Positions 34,620-45,921 of a DNA stretch of 64,000 bases are shown piece after piece (within the stretch, counting starts at the first letter, position 1; each line of letters starts with the position of its first letter). The DNA is from Saccharina japonica (lineage: Eukaryota; Sar; Phaeophyceae; Laminariales; Laminariaceae), in NCBI GenBank assembly GCA_008828725.1, contig MEHQ01000067.1, positions 62,001 through 126,000 on the forward strand, given 5' to 3'. The notes under the pieces were generated by a model. The model made no database searches. It was not told where the DNA came from and was given only the letters and a program-made list of their open reading frames with translations. A program made the position numbers and the translations under genes.

Positions 34620-35019
34620 ACGGATTTTCTGTTGTGAGCTTCTAGCACCGCCAATTTTGCGAGTTAAACTTCGAAATTTGACAGAGAGGATCCTGACATA
34701 TTATTTGAGATATAAACAAAAACAGTACATTAACTTTTCTTGACTTGAAAAACAACGACTCGATTTCGCCGAGATATCTGCGAAAACCCAAGAGTACCAA
34801 AAAAACTGATTTTTTACCAGATTTCGACGCTAATTTCACATGACAGCTAAAAAATCGCTATTCCCGATCAAGCTGAAATTTGGTTTAGACAATGCTTGGG
34901 ACACAAGGAGACGATCGATGCAAGTTGCATTGCCCAATTCATCACCCATCAAGAGCTATAACGAAAAAACGATTATATACTGAAAACAAGTAATTACGAA
35001 AACGGCAGTTTTACTGCGA
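34620..35019. other. AT-rich insertion inside DIRS-like copy 2, left part
   Basis: Copy 1 has no equivalent of this AT-rich sequence; alignment with copy 1 resumes at about 35,325 (CTGCCCCGGC). No coding frame or clear terminus is seen. With the adjacent inverted-repeat segment it forms one insertion of about 650 bp. Confidence 0.55.
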
Positions 35020-35280
35020 TGCCCCGCTCAATTTTTCACTTTTCGAACTGATTTTTTTACCACGTATTTGAAACACACATGCGAATGTACTCCGTGTCAT
35101 CCCTTTTTTTTTCTTTTTTTTTCCGGACTAGTTATGACCACCTTTTCATTTTTACTTACCGTTGGATCGGTCATATATCCTGAGGAAAAAAAAAAGGGAT
35201 GACATCGAAAAGGTTGATTGATACTTAAGGAACACCGTGTCAAAACATCACGTCAAAACACGCATTATTGAGCGGGGCAT
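35020..35280. mobile_element. Foldback/MITE-like element with ATGCCCCGCTCAAT ends
   Basis: ATGCCCCGCTCAAT near 35,022 and ATTGAGCGGGGCAT near 35,266 are exact inverted repeats of 14 bases about 230 bp apart. Inside is a second inverted pair, GTCATCCCTTTTTTTTT near 35,097 and AAAAAAAAAAGGGATGAC near 35,187, so the unit can fold into a long hairpin. No target duplication is evident. Confidence 0.65.
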
Positions 35281-35324
35281 AACCGATTGACTGTTCTAGC
35301 AGAGTCTTGGCTGGCCCAGCTCGT

Positions 35325-36427
35325 ACCTACCCTGCCCCGGCTGGGTCCTGACAATGCCCCCCCCCTTCGACTATCACACGTGCTACCCAAACCGGGTCCT
35401 TCCCGTGACTGCGTACGTACGCCTTTTGCTCATCAGACGCCCACCGCTCCTCATGCTGAAATACCTCTGGTGTAGCCCCCCCGGCCGACAAGTGCGTTGC
35501 GCCACCTATCATCAGGGAGTGCAGAGCTTACTCCTCCGCACGACCGCCCGCCAACGCAATCACTTTGCGTAGGGCAGCCGTCGCCTGCTGCTTCGTGCAC
35601 ATGGACCATCTGCCATTACCAGTGCCAGAAGCAACAGAGAGGGCCAACGAGGGAAGAAACAGGTACCAGGATATCAACTCGATCATAAGATCGACAGCAC
35701 CGCCCCCGGCTCCAACGGGCCGTGGACGGCCCTCACGTACGCGCGTGAGAACCGCCCCTTTTAGCATGTGATCCCCCTTGGACCCTTGAAAGCGGACCTC
35801 AACACGGTCAGTGATCGACCACAGCGAATACACCAACTAACTCGTACCGCGAAAGGAGGCCACGTCGGCTTGCCACAACCAATAGGACTCGTGAGCTCGC
35901 GACCGCGTTTCAGCAAATATTGTCGACGCGCGGGTCAATAAACAAAACGATGCACACATAGCAAGCCACTGAACCCGACCCCCGATACCGACGAATCTCC
36001 GGCAAGCAGCGTAACCCACGAAATAGGCCGTCGCTCGCTTGCATGGTTTCCGGCGTCGGGGTGGGAACAAGCCGCCCCTTCGAGAGAACTAGCGGTAACA
36101 GGATTAGTTGAGTCAAGCTCGAAGCCACGCGAAATACGATGGAAATATTTGATCGCCGACAAATGACTCGATTGTCGCCGACCGCAACGTTTTGGTGGCG
36201 GGCGCGTACGCTACATATTCGAACAAGCACCATACGTTGACCATGACATTACCGCAATGGCGGACAAAAACGGGCGACCCACAGCGCACCCGGCAGTCTC
36301 CCCAAGCATCCAAATTCCGCACATAAGTCTGTTCAGACGAGACCGCAGCCGCATTGCACATGAGGTCGAGGCCAACACCGAAGTATACAGAGACTTTTCG
36401 GCGACCCGCAAATCCCGAGCCTGCCAC
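35325..36427 (-). pseudogene. DIRS-type tyrosine recombinase (copy 2), degraded
   Basis: Pieces align in order with copy 1: FAGRRKVSVYFGVGLDLMCN at the start, AIKYFHRISRGFELD, LLTRAS with Arg I, KGAVLTRVREG, then ALHSLMIGGATHLSA and EERWASDEQKAYV. His, Trp and the presumed nucleophile Tyr (in KAYV) remain, but H-x-x-R reads H-S-L-M, again without the second arginine. Several frame changes and stops occur, including a TAA just before ALHSL where copy 1 has TAC. It is not functional. Confidence 0.75.
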
Positions 36428-38560
36428 GAAACCTCAGGGAGAACATAACGCATGTTTTGGAGAACCCAGCCGCGATCCCAGGTGGAGATACCATCAGCAG
36501 CGACATTAACAATTCCCCGCACGTGATTCGTGATTCGCGTCGGAATGCCAACCCGATGACAATTCCAGCAGGCCAACGAGGCGCAGCACTGCCCCTGACC
36601 GAGACTCCTTGCGCCCTCGACACCGCCACATCCACGTCACGGCGGCTTCGTTGTCCCCTCGCAACTAAACGCAGTCGCCCGCCGCGGACGGGCATTCTGC
36701 ACACGGGGACACAAGAACCCACGCCGAAACCACCATGGCCAACAGTTCGTTGATAGAAATGTCGTTCACGCCTTCGACGGCCTTGCTCGAACTGCATAAA
36801 CGAGTCTATTCGCCGGAGCTGAGCTGATAGCGCCAGTACACACCAGTTGCGAGACAGAAAACCATGATTGCTGTTTTCGAAAGCATACTAAAACAGAGTA
36901 CGCGGGGTCCGTCGATCGAGCAAGTGATACATCGGGGCCGAAAGTGACCCTCCCCGCACGTCAAGCCCCTTAGCGACGAACCAACGCCAAACCTCAACGT
37001 CCCCGTGAAACTCGGGCCTGAGGGCGACACGCCGCCCAGGTTTGGCCATCCGGCACGCAATGATCAGCGCCTGGGCCGATGTGCGGCATCCGCACCGAGG
37101 CTAACATGCGCTGCACAAAATGCGACCCCGGGCGGATAGCGAACGATACGTTCCTAAATAAATCGACGAGCTGTAACACCTGATTCATGGAAGCCGAGGA
37201 CTTACACGGAGACCACGCCATCAAGAGCTTATGCAGCTTGCCGCGCTTTAACGGCGGCAACGTCACCGTAAGTGTCTCCGTATCAACAATCCAACCTAAC
37301 ACCTCGAGTATCGTATCCCAGTTCGTGATTTTACTGGCAGACAGGAAGGGTAACTCAGACGCTCTGCTCTCGCCCAGCAAGCGCACGTGGTCGTACGCGA
37401 GCGATTGCACCGCCCGCCGGCATCGTCGGCTGTCCGGCCACCAATATACCTCGATCATAATACCGTCATCGACACAATACCGCACGAACCATTAACTCCC
37501 AGGATTGCCCCCGACACCAGGCACAGGCTGACCACCCCGCGGAAGCAACACCACAGGGGAACCCCGTGACGGGCCGAGTACAAAGTGCGAGACAGCAGCC
37601 GCCCCTTGTGGGAAAACGACGGAATTTTCAAGTAGAAATGCTCGAGCGCCGATGCTACTAACCCCCAAACCCCGGGCCTGTTACGCCACCCGAACTGCAA
37701 CCGCATGTTCACAACTACGTGACCGCCGGTCACGTACCCACGGACAGGCACACTGGCCGGGTCAACATGAACCTGCCGAAAAGCGTATTTGGCGTCTACG
37801 CGGCACAAAGGAATCAAAGGGTTCCTACCGCGCTTTTGACGCAAAAAGAGAACGCGAAAAAACACATCATTAACCACGCGGCTGAGTTCGCAAGGCGGAG
37901 CTGACGAAACCTCTATATCAATATTAACGCTCGTACATCCGTCCGCGCGCGCGAAGGCGAGATCGTGGACGATACGTAATTTAAATTCGACAACAACGAT
38001 CAAAGCCAAAACGCGGAGGCCCCGAATATCAGCTGTCAGCAGCAGAGCCCAACTCAAACACGAGAGCATGCCCGTACGCAACATTCGCGAACACAATATC
38101 GTGAACAGCGTGCCCATGCGATAACGGATAGGTTACCGTTCTCGAGCTCAAAAATTAAGTCGCCCCCAGGCGCGACGTACACAGGCGATCCCGGATACAA
38201 AACGCGAAGACGTTGAAGAATTGACGGGATTTTCTCAACGGCACCAAACCGGTGACGAACTGTATCAAGAAAGATATGCGGGTCAAGACGTGAGTACCCG
38301 ACGGCAGCAATAAAAGTCGCAAGAAGAAGGTACCTACGCTCACGGCGTGCTCGAGGCTCGCCGAGCCTTGATGCGCCACCGACTGCGCCACCCTCACCCG
38401 TGCGGATAGCCACTGCTTGGCTACAGCACCGGAAACCGCGTTCGCGCCGCCCCCACACCCCGCAACACCAGGTAACGCCTGCGCACTCCGAACTTACTGA
38501 TGTCCTCGATTGAGACGGTCCCTGGAGCCAGGGAGACGCGGTCGCGCCTGACGCCCTCAT
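36211..38560 (-). pseudogene. DIRS-type reverse transcriptase-RNase H (copy 2), degraded
   Basis: The N-terminal part at 38,560-38,054 shares DTV.H.F....K.PSI...IRVL and GGDLI with copy 1. The RT core lies at 38,117-37,455 (LRIVHDLAFARAD, LCRVDAKYAFRQVHVDP, LQFGWRNRPGVWGL), and the catalytic site reads CVDDGI near 37,470. A frame change lies between the RT core and the catalytic site, with a TAA shortly before it. RNase H follows at about 36,900, but its first Asp is replaced (FSMLS), and the tail NVAADGISTWDR lies near 36,480. The frame is continuous where copy 1 changes frame. It is inactive. Confidence 0.8.
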
Positions 38561-39861
38561 CGCCAGCTAGAACATCCAACGCTTGCCTCAACAGCCCCTT
38601 CGAAGCTCCGCGCTTGGGCTGTAGTTTGAACCCATCTCCACGCGCAGCCGGCGACACGGCCGCCCCACCGGCAGCTGGCGCTGCAAGCGACCCCACATAT
38701 ATCGGCCCAACCGAGAGAAAGAGCCCGAGTCCTCATCGCGAGCTAGAGCCGCCACCCCCCCGCGTTCTCCCTGCGACCCGCGGCCCAAGACGCGCCGCCC
38801 GCGGATGGTGCCCGGGCACACAACCCAGACCCTGGCGCCGCCGAACTGCCCACGCCCCCATCGCTGAGAAGGAGAGTCCGCCGGTGGGGAGTCATTCAAA
38901 ACAATGCAATCACGCCACCCGCACTTCCCAGTACACAAGCACACCCTGCAGGGCTGGGTGCGTTTCTTTTGCAGATGGATGGTGCCAGCGGGGCTTGGTC
39001 CAGCATGGGGCCGGCGCTTGGCACCACCGTCTCCAACGCTGCGTTGACCCTGAGGGGTTTCTTCGACGATCTTCAGGAGCTCCTCGTCGCCCTGGCAGAA
39101 GGCAGCCGTACGGCTGAAGATGGGACCTGGGGGCATTTCAAACACCATGTCTGGTGGAGGCGGCACTAAAGCTGGGTGGATACCCGTAGAGAAACGCATG
39201 AGCTCGTTCACCCAGAGCCGAAGGTCGTGGTCGACCATGTCGAACAGAACGCTTCGTGCCGCGGCCGTCGACAAGCTGGAGTAATTGTTGAGCGTGTGAA
39301 AGTGTAAATCAGCGGAAGTCGCCGTGAACACCGCGCCCGACGTGGACACCCGATCCAGCCGCGATCGATCGGCGGGCACGACAGTTAAAAGCCCGACGGA
39401 CAGCAACCCCAACAGAGCCGTCCGCAGGAGCTCGAGGCGATCGGCAACCAGTATCCACCCCTCGGTGGTCACATCCGTACGTGGTCCACATAGTGCATCA
39501 CCGAAGTCACTCAGGGATCGAAGCTGAGCGGCAACTCGCGCGATGTAACCTCGACCAGCTGCCCCACTAACGCCAGAATGTCGGCTGGAGAGTCGCCCTG
39601 GTTGTGAGAGATACGGCCCCGTATAATCCAGTGCCGCTGGGAGCCGGTCTTCATCCAGAGGGCCGCTTGGTCGACGATCTGCGATTTTTTCATGTGACGC
39701 TCTCTGGCGTCTCGGCCGTCCCGTGCGCGGTCACTCTGAGCGACCTGGTTAGCGACGGGCTGCGGCATCACGACGTCGATATGGGAGCACTGCGCCGAGC
39801 AGTCCGACGCCGTGTACCGCACGCCAGCGACAGACGCGACCAAACCGTCAGCTTTAGCCAA
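38421..39861 (-). pseudogene. DIRS-type Gag-like protein (copy 2)
   Basis: The N-terminal part at 39,861-39,511 contains HIDVVMPQPVANQV and RERHMKKS, parallel to HVDVILQQLVENL and RERHVQKS of copy 1. The main frame at 39,472-38,588 (294 codons) has LRTALLGLLSVG, HTLNN, DLRLWVNELMR and a Cys-rich CRVCLCTGKCGWRDC cluster. The final His of the putative CCCH finger is replaced by Asn. A Gly/Ala-rich tail follows at 38,696-38,421. Frame changes separate the three parts. Confidence 0.65.
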
Positions 39862-40233
39862 AGAAGATTGAAGGTCGCTTCGAATAAGCCCGAACTGATT
39901 TTCGACTTGCCGGAGCCACTAGGCCATGTCGGCTGACCTAACGAAGTCAGACGCCGGCGCCGTAGACGACGACCCCTCGCCCGCGAGAAAGACGTCGGCC
40001 ACCGTGCGACCGGTCTCGGTTTTCTGTCGGCCCACTGCAGCAGCAGCGATTACCTCGTCCTCGGTTAAATCCTCGGCATATCGTACAGCAGTAGTCAGCA
40101 ACAGCAGACGCCAGCAGTCATCAACAGCAGACGGGAGCAGTCGACAACAACAGACTGCAGCAGTATGTAGTCTCGAGGTGTCGAAGTCAACGAACCGCGT
40201 CGCAGAATGGCAGCTCCGCCAGTCCACAGGAGG
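39862..40233 (-). other. 5' region of DIRS-like copy 2, CAG-rich
   Basis: The sequence between A1 and the first gag-like frame carries CAG/CAA triplets (40,020-40,170). A minus frame (40,299-39,919) includes DLTEDEVIAAAAVGRQKTE, which could be the true Gag N-terminus, but copy 1 offers only an Ala-rich counterpart. Confidence 0.4.
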
Positions 40234-40444
40234 AACGTTATTTATCACACCTTGGATCTGTCTTGATGACCCTGCCTCACTGCGTCCTCTCGATCGCACG
40301 TCAACTGCTACAGCAGAAGTGGTTCCGTTCCAGGTGTACTGTTAGACAGCACGGGTACAACAACCCGTGTTGATATGATTGGGCAACCTCTCCCGAACAT
40401 AAAAAACACATATTTTCTTGTATCTCGATAATACTACGCTTTAG
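40234..40444 (+). repeat. Split direct repeat A1 of DIRS-like copy 2
   Basis: Partner of A2 (34,040-34,258), about 6.2 kb away, same orientation. It marks the 5' end of the element on the minus strand. Confidence 0.8.
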
Positions 40445-40786
40445 GGGATAAAGGCAGTAGGGTCTTTAACATTGTAGAGAGGTAACGTTCTCCGAATATT
40501 TCCCATTAAAAAGTGCGGCAAACACAAACAGGCGGGAAAGCAAAACAGGTATTTTTAGGCTCTCCTGATTTCACCAAAACCTGATCCCACCCGAGTATGA
40601 TCCAATTTGGCACGCAGTTCCCACCCACAAGTTGCGGAAATAGCCGCCGGAGGCCGTGAGCGCGAAGCGCGAACCGTAAACGGTCGAAAGTCGTCAAATT
40701 TCGTCGAACGGTAAAAACTCGCTGATTGCAAAACTCCAAAAACAACAAAAAGCCGTCGCAGCCACCCTGTAATCGAACCGTACCAC

Positions 40787-40896
40787 ATATACACGGAGCT
40801 GGGCCATAGACCGCGGAGCTATGTTACATCCACCATCCGGACGTCCTGTATATACGGAGCGGGGTCATAGACCGCCGAGCTAAACTACATACACCA
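40787..40896. repeat. Two ~48 bp repeats, period about 62 bp
   Basis: Units at 40,787-40,834 and 40,849-40,896 share TATA.ACGGAGC.GGG.CATA, GACCGC.GAGCTA and ACAT.CACCA. Only two copies are present. Confidence 0.75.
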
Positions 40897-40927
40897 AGAC
40901 AATAAATATTCAGAGCAAATTATTCCT

Positions 40928-41853
40928 CTACAATGTGGGGTACTTAGCTCGATAAAGGGCAGTCACGTCGCAGGTGCACCGCTTAAGCTGTGGCACCACA
41001 AGTGAGCTTACACGACTGACCAGGGTCGTCCCAAAGACCATTAGCAGGCCAAATCCGATCGCTAAACGCGCAATGCGTTTCTGTGCTCTCGCTGCTGCCA
41101 CGTAAACTATATACCACCAGCGAGAAATTATCCGTTTCTTAATGCGGTACCAGGCACGTGTCTCGGTGAATATGATCTGCCATGTTATGCAGTAGATAAT
41201 GCCACGGTAACGCGCGACGTACATACTACAGTAGTACAATATCTATAATATATAATAAGATGTCGGTATGTAAATATTTAACATGATATATACATACGTG
41301 GATTAAAAATAAATATTCCGTGAGCATGCAACGTAGACCAGTACGAGTCGCGAGCAGGTGCCCTGCTGCGCTTGCTGTGTACCCTGGTAGTTGGTTGGTC
41401 CAAGTGCTGCTTTTAGGTCATCGCTGCAGTTGGCCCTTTGGCTACGTGCCTCTGTCTAGCGGCCGCTCTTCCTTGTGCAGCCTCTGCTCGTAAAACTGTT
41501 GCCGCCACTTCTACAGCAGTACATTGCTGGTTGTTACTGCGGTAAAAATAAATACGAAGTATATTATCAATATTATATATACGGATCATGATGTATGCAT
41601 GCCGGGTGTGCAGTCGGTGGTACATACCTGGACTGAAAATTACCGAGCAAACGCCAACGAAGGTTGCACTGTATCCTATCGTTTCATACATCGTCGTTGT
41701 GTCGTTTCTGGACTTGTTCGTCCCCGTGGCTAAGTCCGCCCCTTCTACCGACCACACCAGCTCTATCATACCCATCTGACTCAAACCTGTACTGTCTCTT
41801 GGTGCACTTAGAGGTGTCAACTTGTTGACGCAGTAGGTTGTTCTTGTTGACAT
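40928..41853 (-). other. Possible spliced coding region, unrecognised
   Basis: Two minus frames look less random than their surroundings: 41,853-41,413 (146 codons, ending RAEAAQGRAAARQRHVAKG) and 41,239-40,928 (103 codons), which includes a hydrophobic LAIGFGLLMVFGTTLV stretch flanked by basic residues. Between 41,628 and about 41,540 the minus strand has CAG|GTATGT and a later TTTATTTTTACCGCAG|, a good intron of under 100 bp, but the phase does not join the two open frames directly. No domain is recognised. It may be a decayed or mis-modelled membrane-protein gene, or chance. Confidence 0.2.
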
Positions 41854-42681
41854 TAGAGTGGGCCGAGCTCAGGTTTCGCCCGGCGCGGATGGCACCGTGG
41901 GCACGGGCACGGGGCCCAGCGCCGGGACGCTGCTAGGTGTAGATGCCGTCTATGAGCGAGGCCTCGTGTCCTCTGTGTTATTCCTTTGGCTACCCTCTTC
42001 TCGCAGGAGAAATAGGCTTGGATGGAGTCTCCTGCATTCAATCTCCGAGTAATTCGGAGGAAATATGATTTCACCTTTTTGTGCCAAAGCTGGATGCAGT
42101 TGATTGCGTAACGATTTGACTTGAACAGGGTAGTTTCGAGCCAAAATACACCAAGTGGATACAAAATGGCATCGACCTGAACATTGCCACACGCAGCTAC
42201 AAAATGATTAAGTCAACTACAAACTAGCCTTGGAACAGTAAAAAAGAAACAGGTAAGCGCCACGGTGAGAAGGAGTCAATTTGAAGGGAAAATAATGCAC
42301 GCATTTGACAGACCCCGATATAGACCATCGAGATAATATGTTAATGGTTATTACGTGTTGTGCAACGGCGGTGTCCCCCGAACATACGATGTCGCAAGAC
42401 CCGTGTACTACGCATCTGACCTTGAACACTTGATCTACATGGGGCTGATACTATGAACGGGCGTGAATCTGCCCCGAACTATCTACACCACGAAAATATA
42501 ACAACTAATCATCTTCTTGTGAAGAAGCAGGAGGAGAGTGTTTATCAATTTCTAAAGTCTGAAACCCGTGCGTGTGATAAATATGAACATGCAGCGCGGA
42601 GAAGCAGATCCCTAAACGCCAGGCGCAGACAAAAACGTCACTTGCGCCTATTGATTATTGTAGACACAGTAGCATGCTGTA

Positions 42682-43070
42682 GATGGACGTTTCCCGCAAT
42701 CGTAAGTGTGCCCTCGACAGGGGATTCCCAGACGTCCAAAAGGAAACTCGTCTGGGGCCACCACCGTCACAGGGAATACACTGGAGTCCTTCGACGTCTA
42801 TGAAATTCCTTTTACGTAGACAATATCGGGTGGACACCAAGTATGCAGGCAGCCCAAACTCTCCGAGTATTTGAGTAGGCCACGACGTGGTCGAGAACAT
42901 ATTTGACAGACGCTGTGTACAACATACCTTCCCCAACTCACACAACGCGAAGTACGAGTCTTGATTAGTAACGCACACCGGTGCAGTTCACTATATTCAA
43001 ACGAAGGTGATCTTACGGTGGCAGACGTGTGACAAAATGGTGAATGGCATGCACTACATATACGCAAGCT
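42682..43070. repeat. Near-identical block shared with 10,571-10,960
   Basis: See the left copy. The same open frames are kept (63-codon plus frame beginning MDVSRNRK; 89-codon minus frame). Differences cluster in a few short patches such as 42,890-42,905. Confidence 0.7.
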
Positions 43071-44624
43071 CTAGAAGCAGCAAGCTGAATGCACAACATT
43101 GCCTGCGCAGAGATAGGTATACGTTTGAAGGCACGAACCGTGCTGCTATACATGTTGACCGATAGGAGGACATTCATTTCTTGATACGGACCTCCTCATC
43201 TAGGAACGATACATGCTACATTTACAAGATCGTACCTGTCCCATGCGTTTGTGAATCGGTCTTTAAGTAAACTATTTCACACGGTTGGTCGTTCTTGGGC
43301 GGCGGCGCAAGAACTTGAATATTATAATTGTCCGATTAGTGCCACAATACGAGTAGGATAAGCTCACAGAAAACGACTTCCAAATTGTGTAGAATGAAGA
43401 TAATGCAATACCTAGCCAAGTATATGTATATTAACTTGTCTGCGTTGTATAGTAAATCAACAGGTTAAGGCTATGGCGGGGAAACGTCGTCTTTACGATC
43501 AGAATGTTTAGAGTCTTAGGGTCGAACGTTCGCGTGGCTAGTAGATTGCTTAGCTTGTGTCGTGTTTTGTGTTGCGTTGTGCACTGCCACACGGTTGTAT
43601 GCTACGTTTCCCGATAATAGATTGAGTTGTGCCTGTTTGGAGCAAGGCTCCGAACCACTTACGGGAGTGACGTAAGCTCGGTGGTCGTAATAAGGCCACC
43701 CCTATTACCGCAGCATTGGTCAACTGATGGCCTTAGCATTAGTCCCACGCAATGCTGTAGGCACTGTAAACCCTTGAATTTGGTGGAGCTGGAACAGGGA
43801 AGAATGCCAGAATTATAGACTGGGTAGGCGCAGGGCCTTTTAGCTAGGTCCGCCATCAAAGATCGAGGGCAAGTGGTTGCACTCTGGATGCAATTCCAAG
43901 TACTACCTCGTACCCCTGTGCTGTGTGCGCCTTATTCCGCGGAATGCATCGCGATCGATGCGTTAGTTAGTGACGTAGTGGCGTAACGGCTGTAGTGAAC
44001 ATGGCATTTCCTCCCTGCAACCATATGCCGGGTGTCGAACGTCGTACCGTCGCCACGATACAAAGTATTGCTCATAATTTACCTTCCCATAGGCGATTAT
44101 TTCGGATTACGCCAGTTGCACGGAATTTGTGACGTCAACACACAAGTTAGATTACATGGGTGATTAGGGGGGTGTACGCCCCTGCTGCAAATGCAATCAA
44201 TCAGAACGCACGGTGTGGGTACGTGAACCACGCTTACACTTCGTAACAAGTATTATATTTATATTACTTCCAGACGTTATCGTGTCCGCGGCTCAGTTTA
44301 TAAAACCTCGCGTCGGTCTAGTGATGTCGTAAGCACAACGCCGAATAATGCATGCATCGGACAGACCGCGAACTCGACGATGGTACATTTACAGTCAGTG
44401 TAAGGTCTACAAAATCGTTATAAAAATCGACGTATTTAAGACATGATACGTGCTCTAAGCATCTTACCCCAATAATTGAACATATATATTGTTGATCATT
44501 TGTATTGGAGTTTTATCTGCACTAAATTATCGTGACAACGAAACCATCGATATCTAATTGTTTGGATATGTAGGGAAATGCACGTTGTCATAACATACGT
44601 TCAAGTGTTTTACTTACATGATGA

Positions 44625-44890
44625 AAACCTAGACAAATGGCTTTCGGGACTCTACTCTGCGTGAAAGCAAGCACAATTAATCGGATGGTGGCTATATCGC
44701 GGGACCAACGAAACCGTTTCCATAACATGGGACAGGTGGTACCGATAAACAACGTAACTAACTTTGGGTCCACAGACGTACACGTAATCCGAGCCACACA
44801 CTCGGTACTTAGGTGCAAATATTCAGAGCTTCCCAAACTGCTGAACGAAACTGTATATATACAATTCATGGCTAAGGCAAACATACTGCG
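44625..44890 (+). pseudogene. Decayed coding segment, relative of 13.02-13.28 kb
   Basis: The 89-codon plus frame (MAFGTLLCVKAS...) includes INNVTNFGSTDVHVIRATHS and KYSELPKLLNETVYIQ. It matches the left copy in frame. Function is unknown. It is among the longest conserved frames of the duplication. Confidence 0.45.
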
Positions 44891-44909
44891 GCTAGCGACG
44901 TCTTGAATT

Positions 44910-45224
44910 GTGGCCCGTCAAAGCTATGGTGGCGAAGTTCGCGTTTTGACTTTCGTTGTTGAGAACACTATGGGGGACCATCGCAAATACAACCTACGGG
45001 GAACACCAAAACCAATATGTATCGTTGTTGAGGGATACACCCCGAGGACGTCTAGAATTGCGAGGCCCGAACAAAATCGTTGTGTTGCCTATATCCCTAT
45101 TATATGTGGGACCACTCATGCCAGGACCTTAGGGCCAGTGGTTGAAATTGTTATACACCGCCTACCAATGTATTGGTCAAACCACAACGTTAGCATTAAC
45201 CCTGGAAAGGACCAACGTTTGTAA
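44910..45224 (+). pseudogene. Decayed coding segment, relative of 13.46-13.67 kb
   Basis: A 104-codon plus frame, open throughout, includes VVENTMGDHRKYNLRGTPK, THARTLGPVVEIVIHRL and NHNVSINPG. The left copy retains only the second half in one frame. It begins about 20 bp after the previous segment ends, so the two were probably one reading frame or adjacent exons. No domain is recognised. Confidence 0.45.
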
Positions 45225-45921
45225 AGCTGAAACTAGGCATTATAATAGCATGAATGATCGGGTAGGGGAGAGGACTTAACGCCTGTGCAGTTCAACAATT
45301 CAGAGTATCTCGCAGATAATGGCTACACTCTTCAGTGCGCGCGATGTTAATTCCTTGGCGTACACGGCTATAGCCGCTTTAGGAAATGGCCTATCCCTGA
45401 CTCTTTAAACCAAGCTACCCCCTACGTCGTGCTTCTTCCGATATCGGGCGTCATACTCGTGTCCAGGGTGCAAACCGCCGGTCCCCCCTCAGTATTGTTG
45501 CGATTTGCCCCAGTTGCGTTTGTTGTGAAACGTCACCGCACACGGAAGTTTGAACCCCACCCATTGTTTAAACAGGGAGCTTGAAGAATGATAGCTGTCG
45601 GCGAAACATGCCTATACGCAACATACAAATGTATAATCCATATAAAAGAGATGGAATAGTTACCGCTCGATATCGACATAGTCTGAGGCTCATCACTCGA
45701 CGAGCTGCACTCCAACCGCAAGAACAGGCCCCTTAAAAGGGTTTTAATTCAAGCCCGATACAGTGGAAAATATGAACCGGATTCTGACTTAGCTTGCACC
45801 TCCTAATGCGGCGAGCCCGGCCTGTGAAACGTGATCGGACTACCTCTTGCAATACCTGCCGCAGCACTGCTCTCATACCCCGTGTTCCCATGTTGTCCGG
45901 CCCACAGGTGCGTTCTACGTC

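Larger units (their letters stand above)
33181..40444 (-). mobile_element. DIRS-like retrotransposon copy 2 with split direct repeats
   Basis: In element orientation (minus strand) the order is A1 (40,444-40,234), gag-like, RT/RNase H, recombinase, B1 (34,412-34,259), A2 (34,258-34,040), a spacer, then B2 (33,342-33,181). A1-genes-B1-A2-B2 is the split-direct-repeat layout of PAT/Ngaro-type elements. The proteins are clearly related to copy 1 but diverged, so the two belong to different subfamilies. Decay is stronger: YVDD reads CVDD, the first RNase H Asp is lost (FSMLS), and the recombinase has stops. About 0.65 kb of foreign AT-rich sequence at 34,620-35,280 interrupts the element between B1 and the recombinase end. 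Confidence 0.85.
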
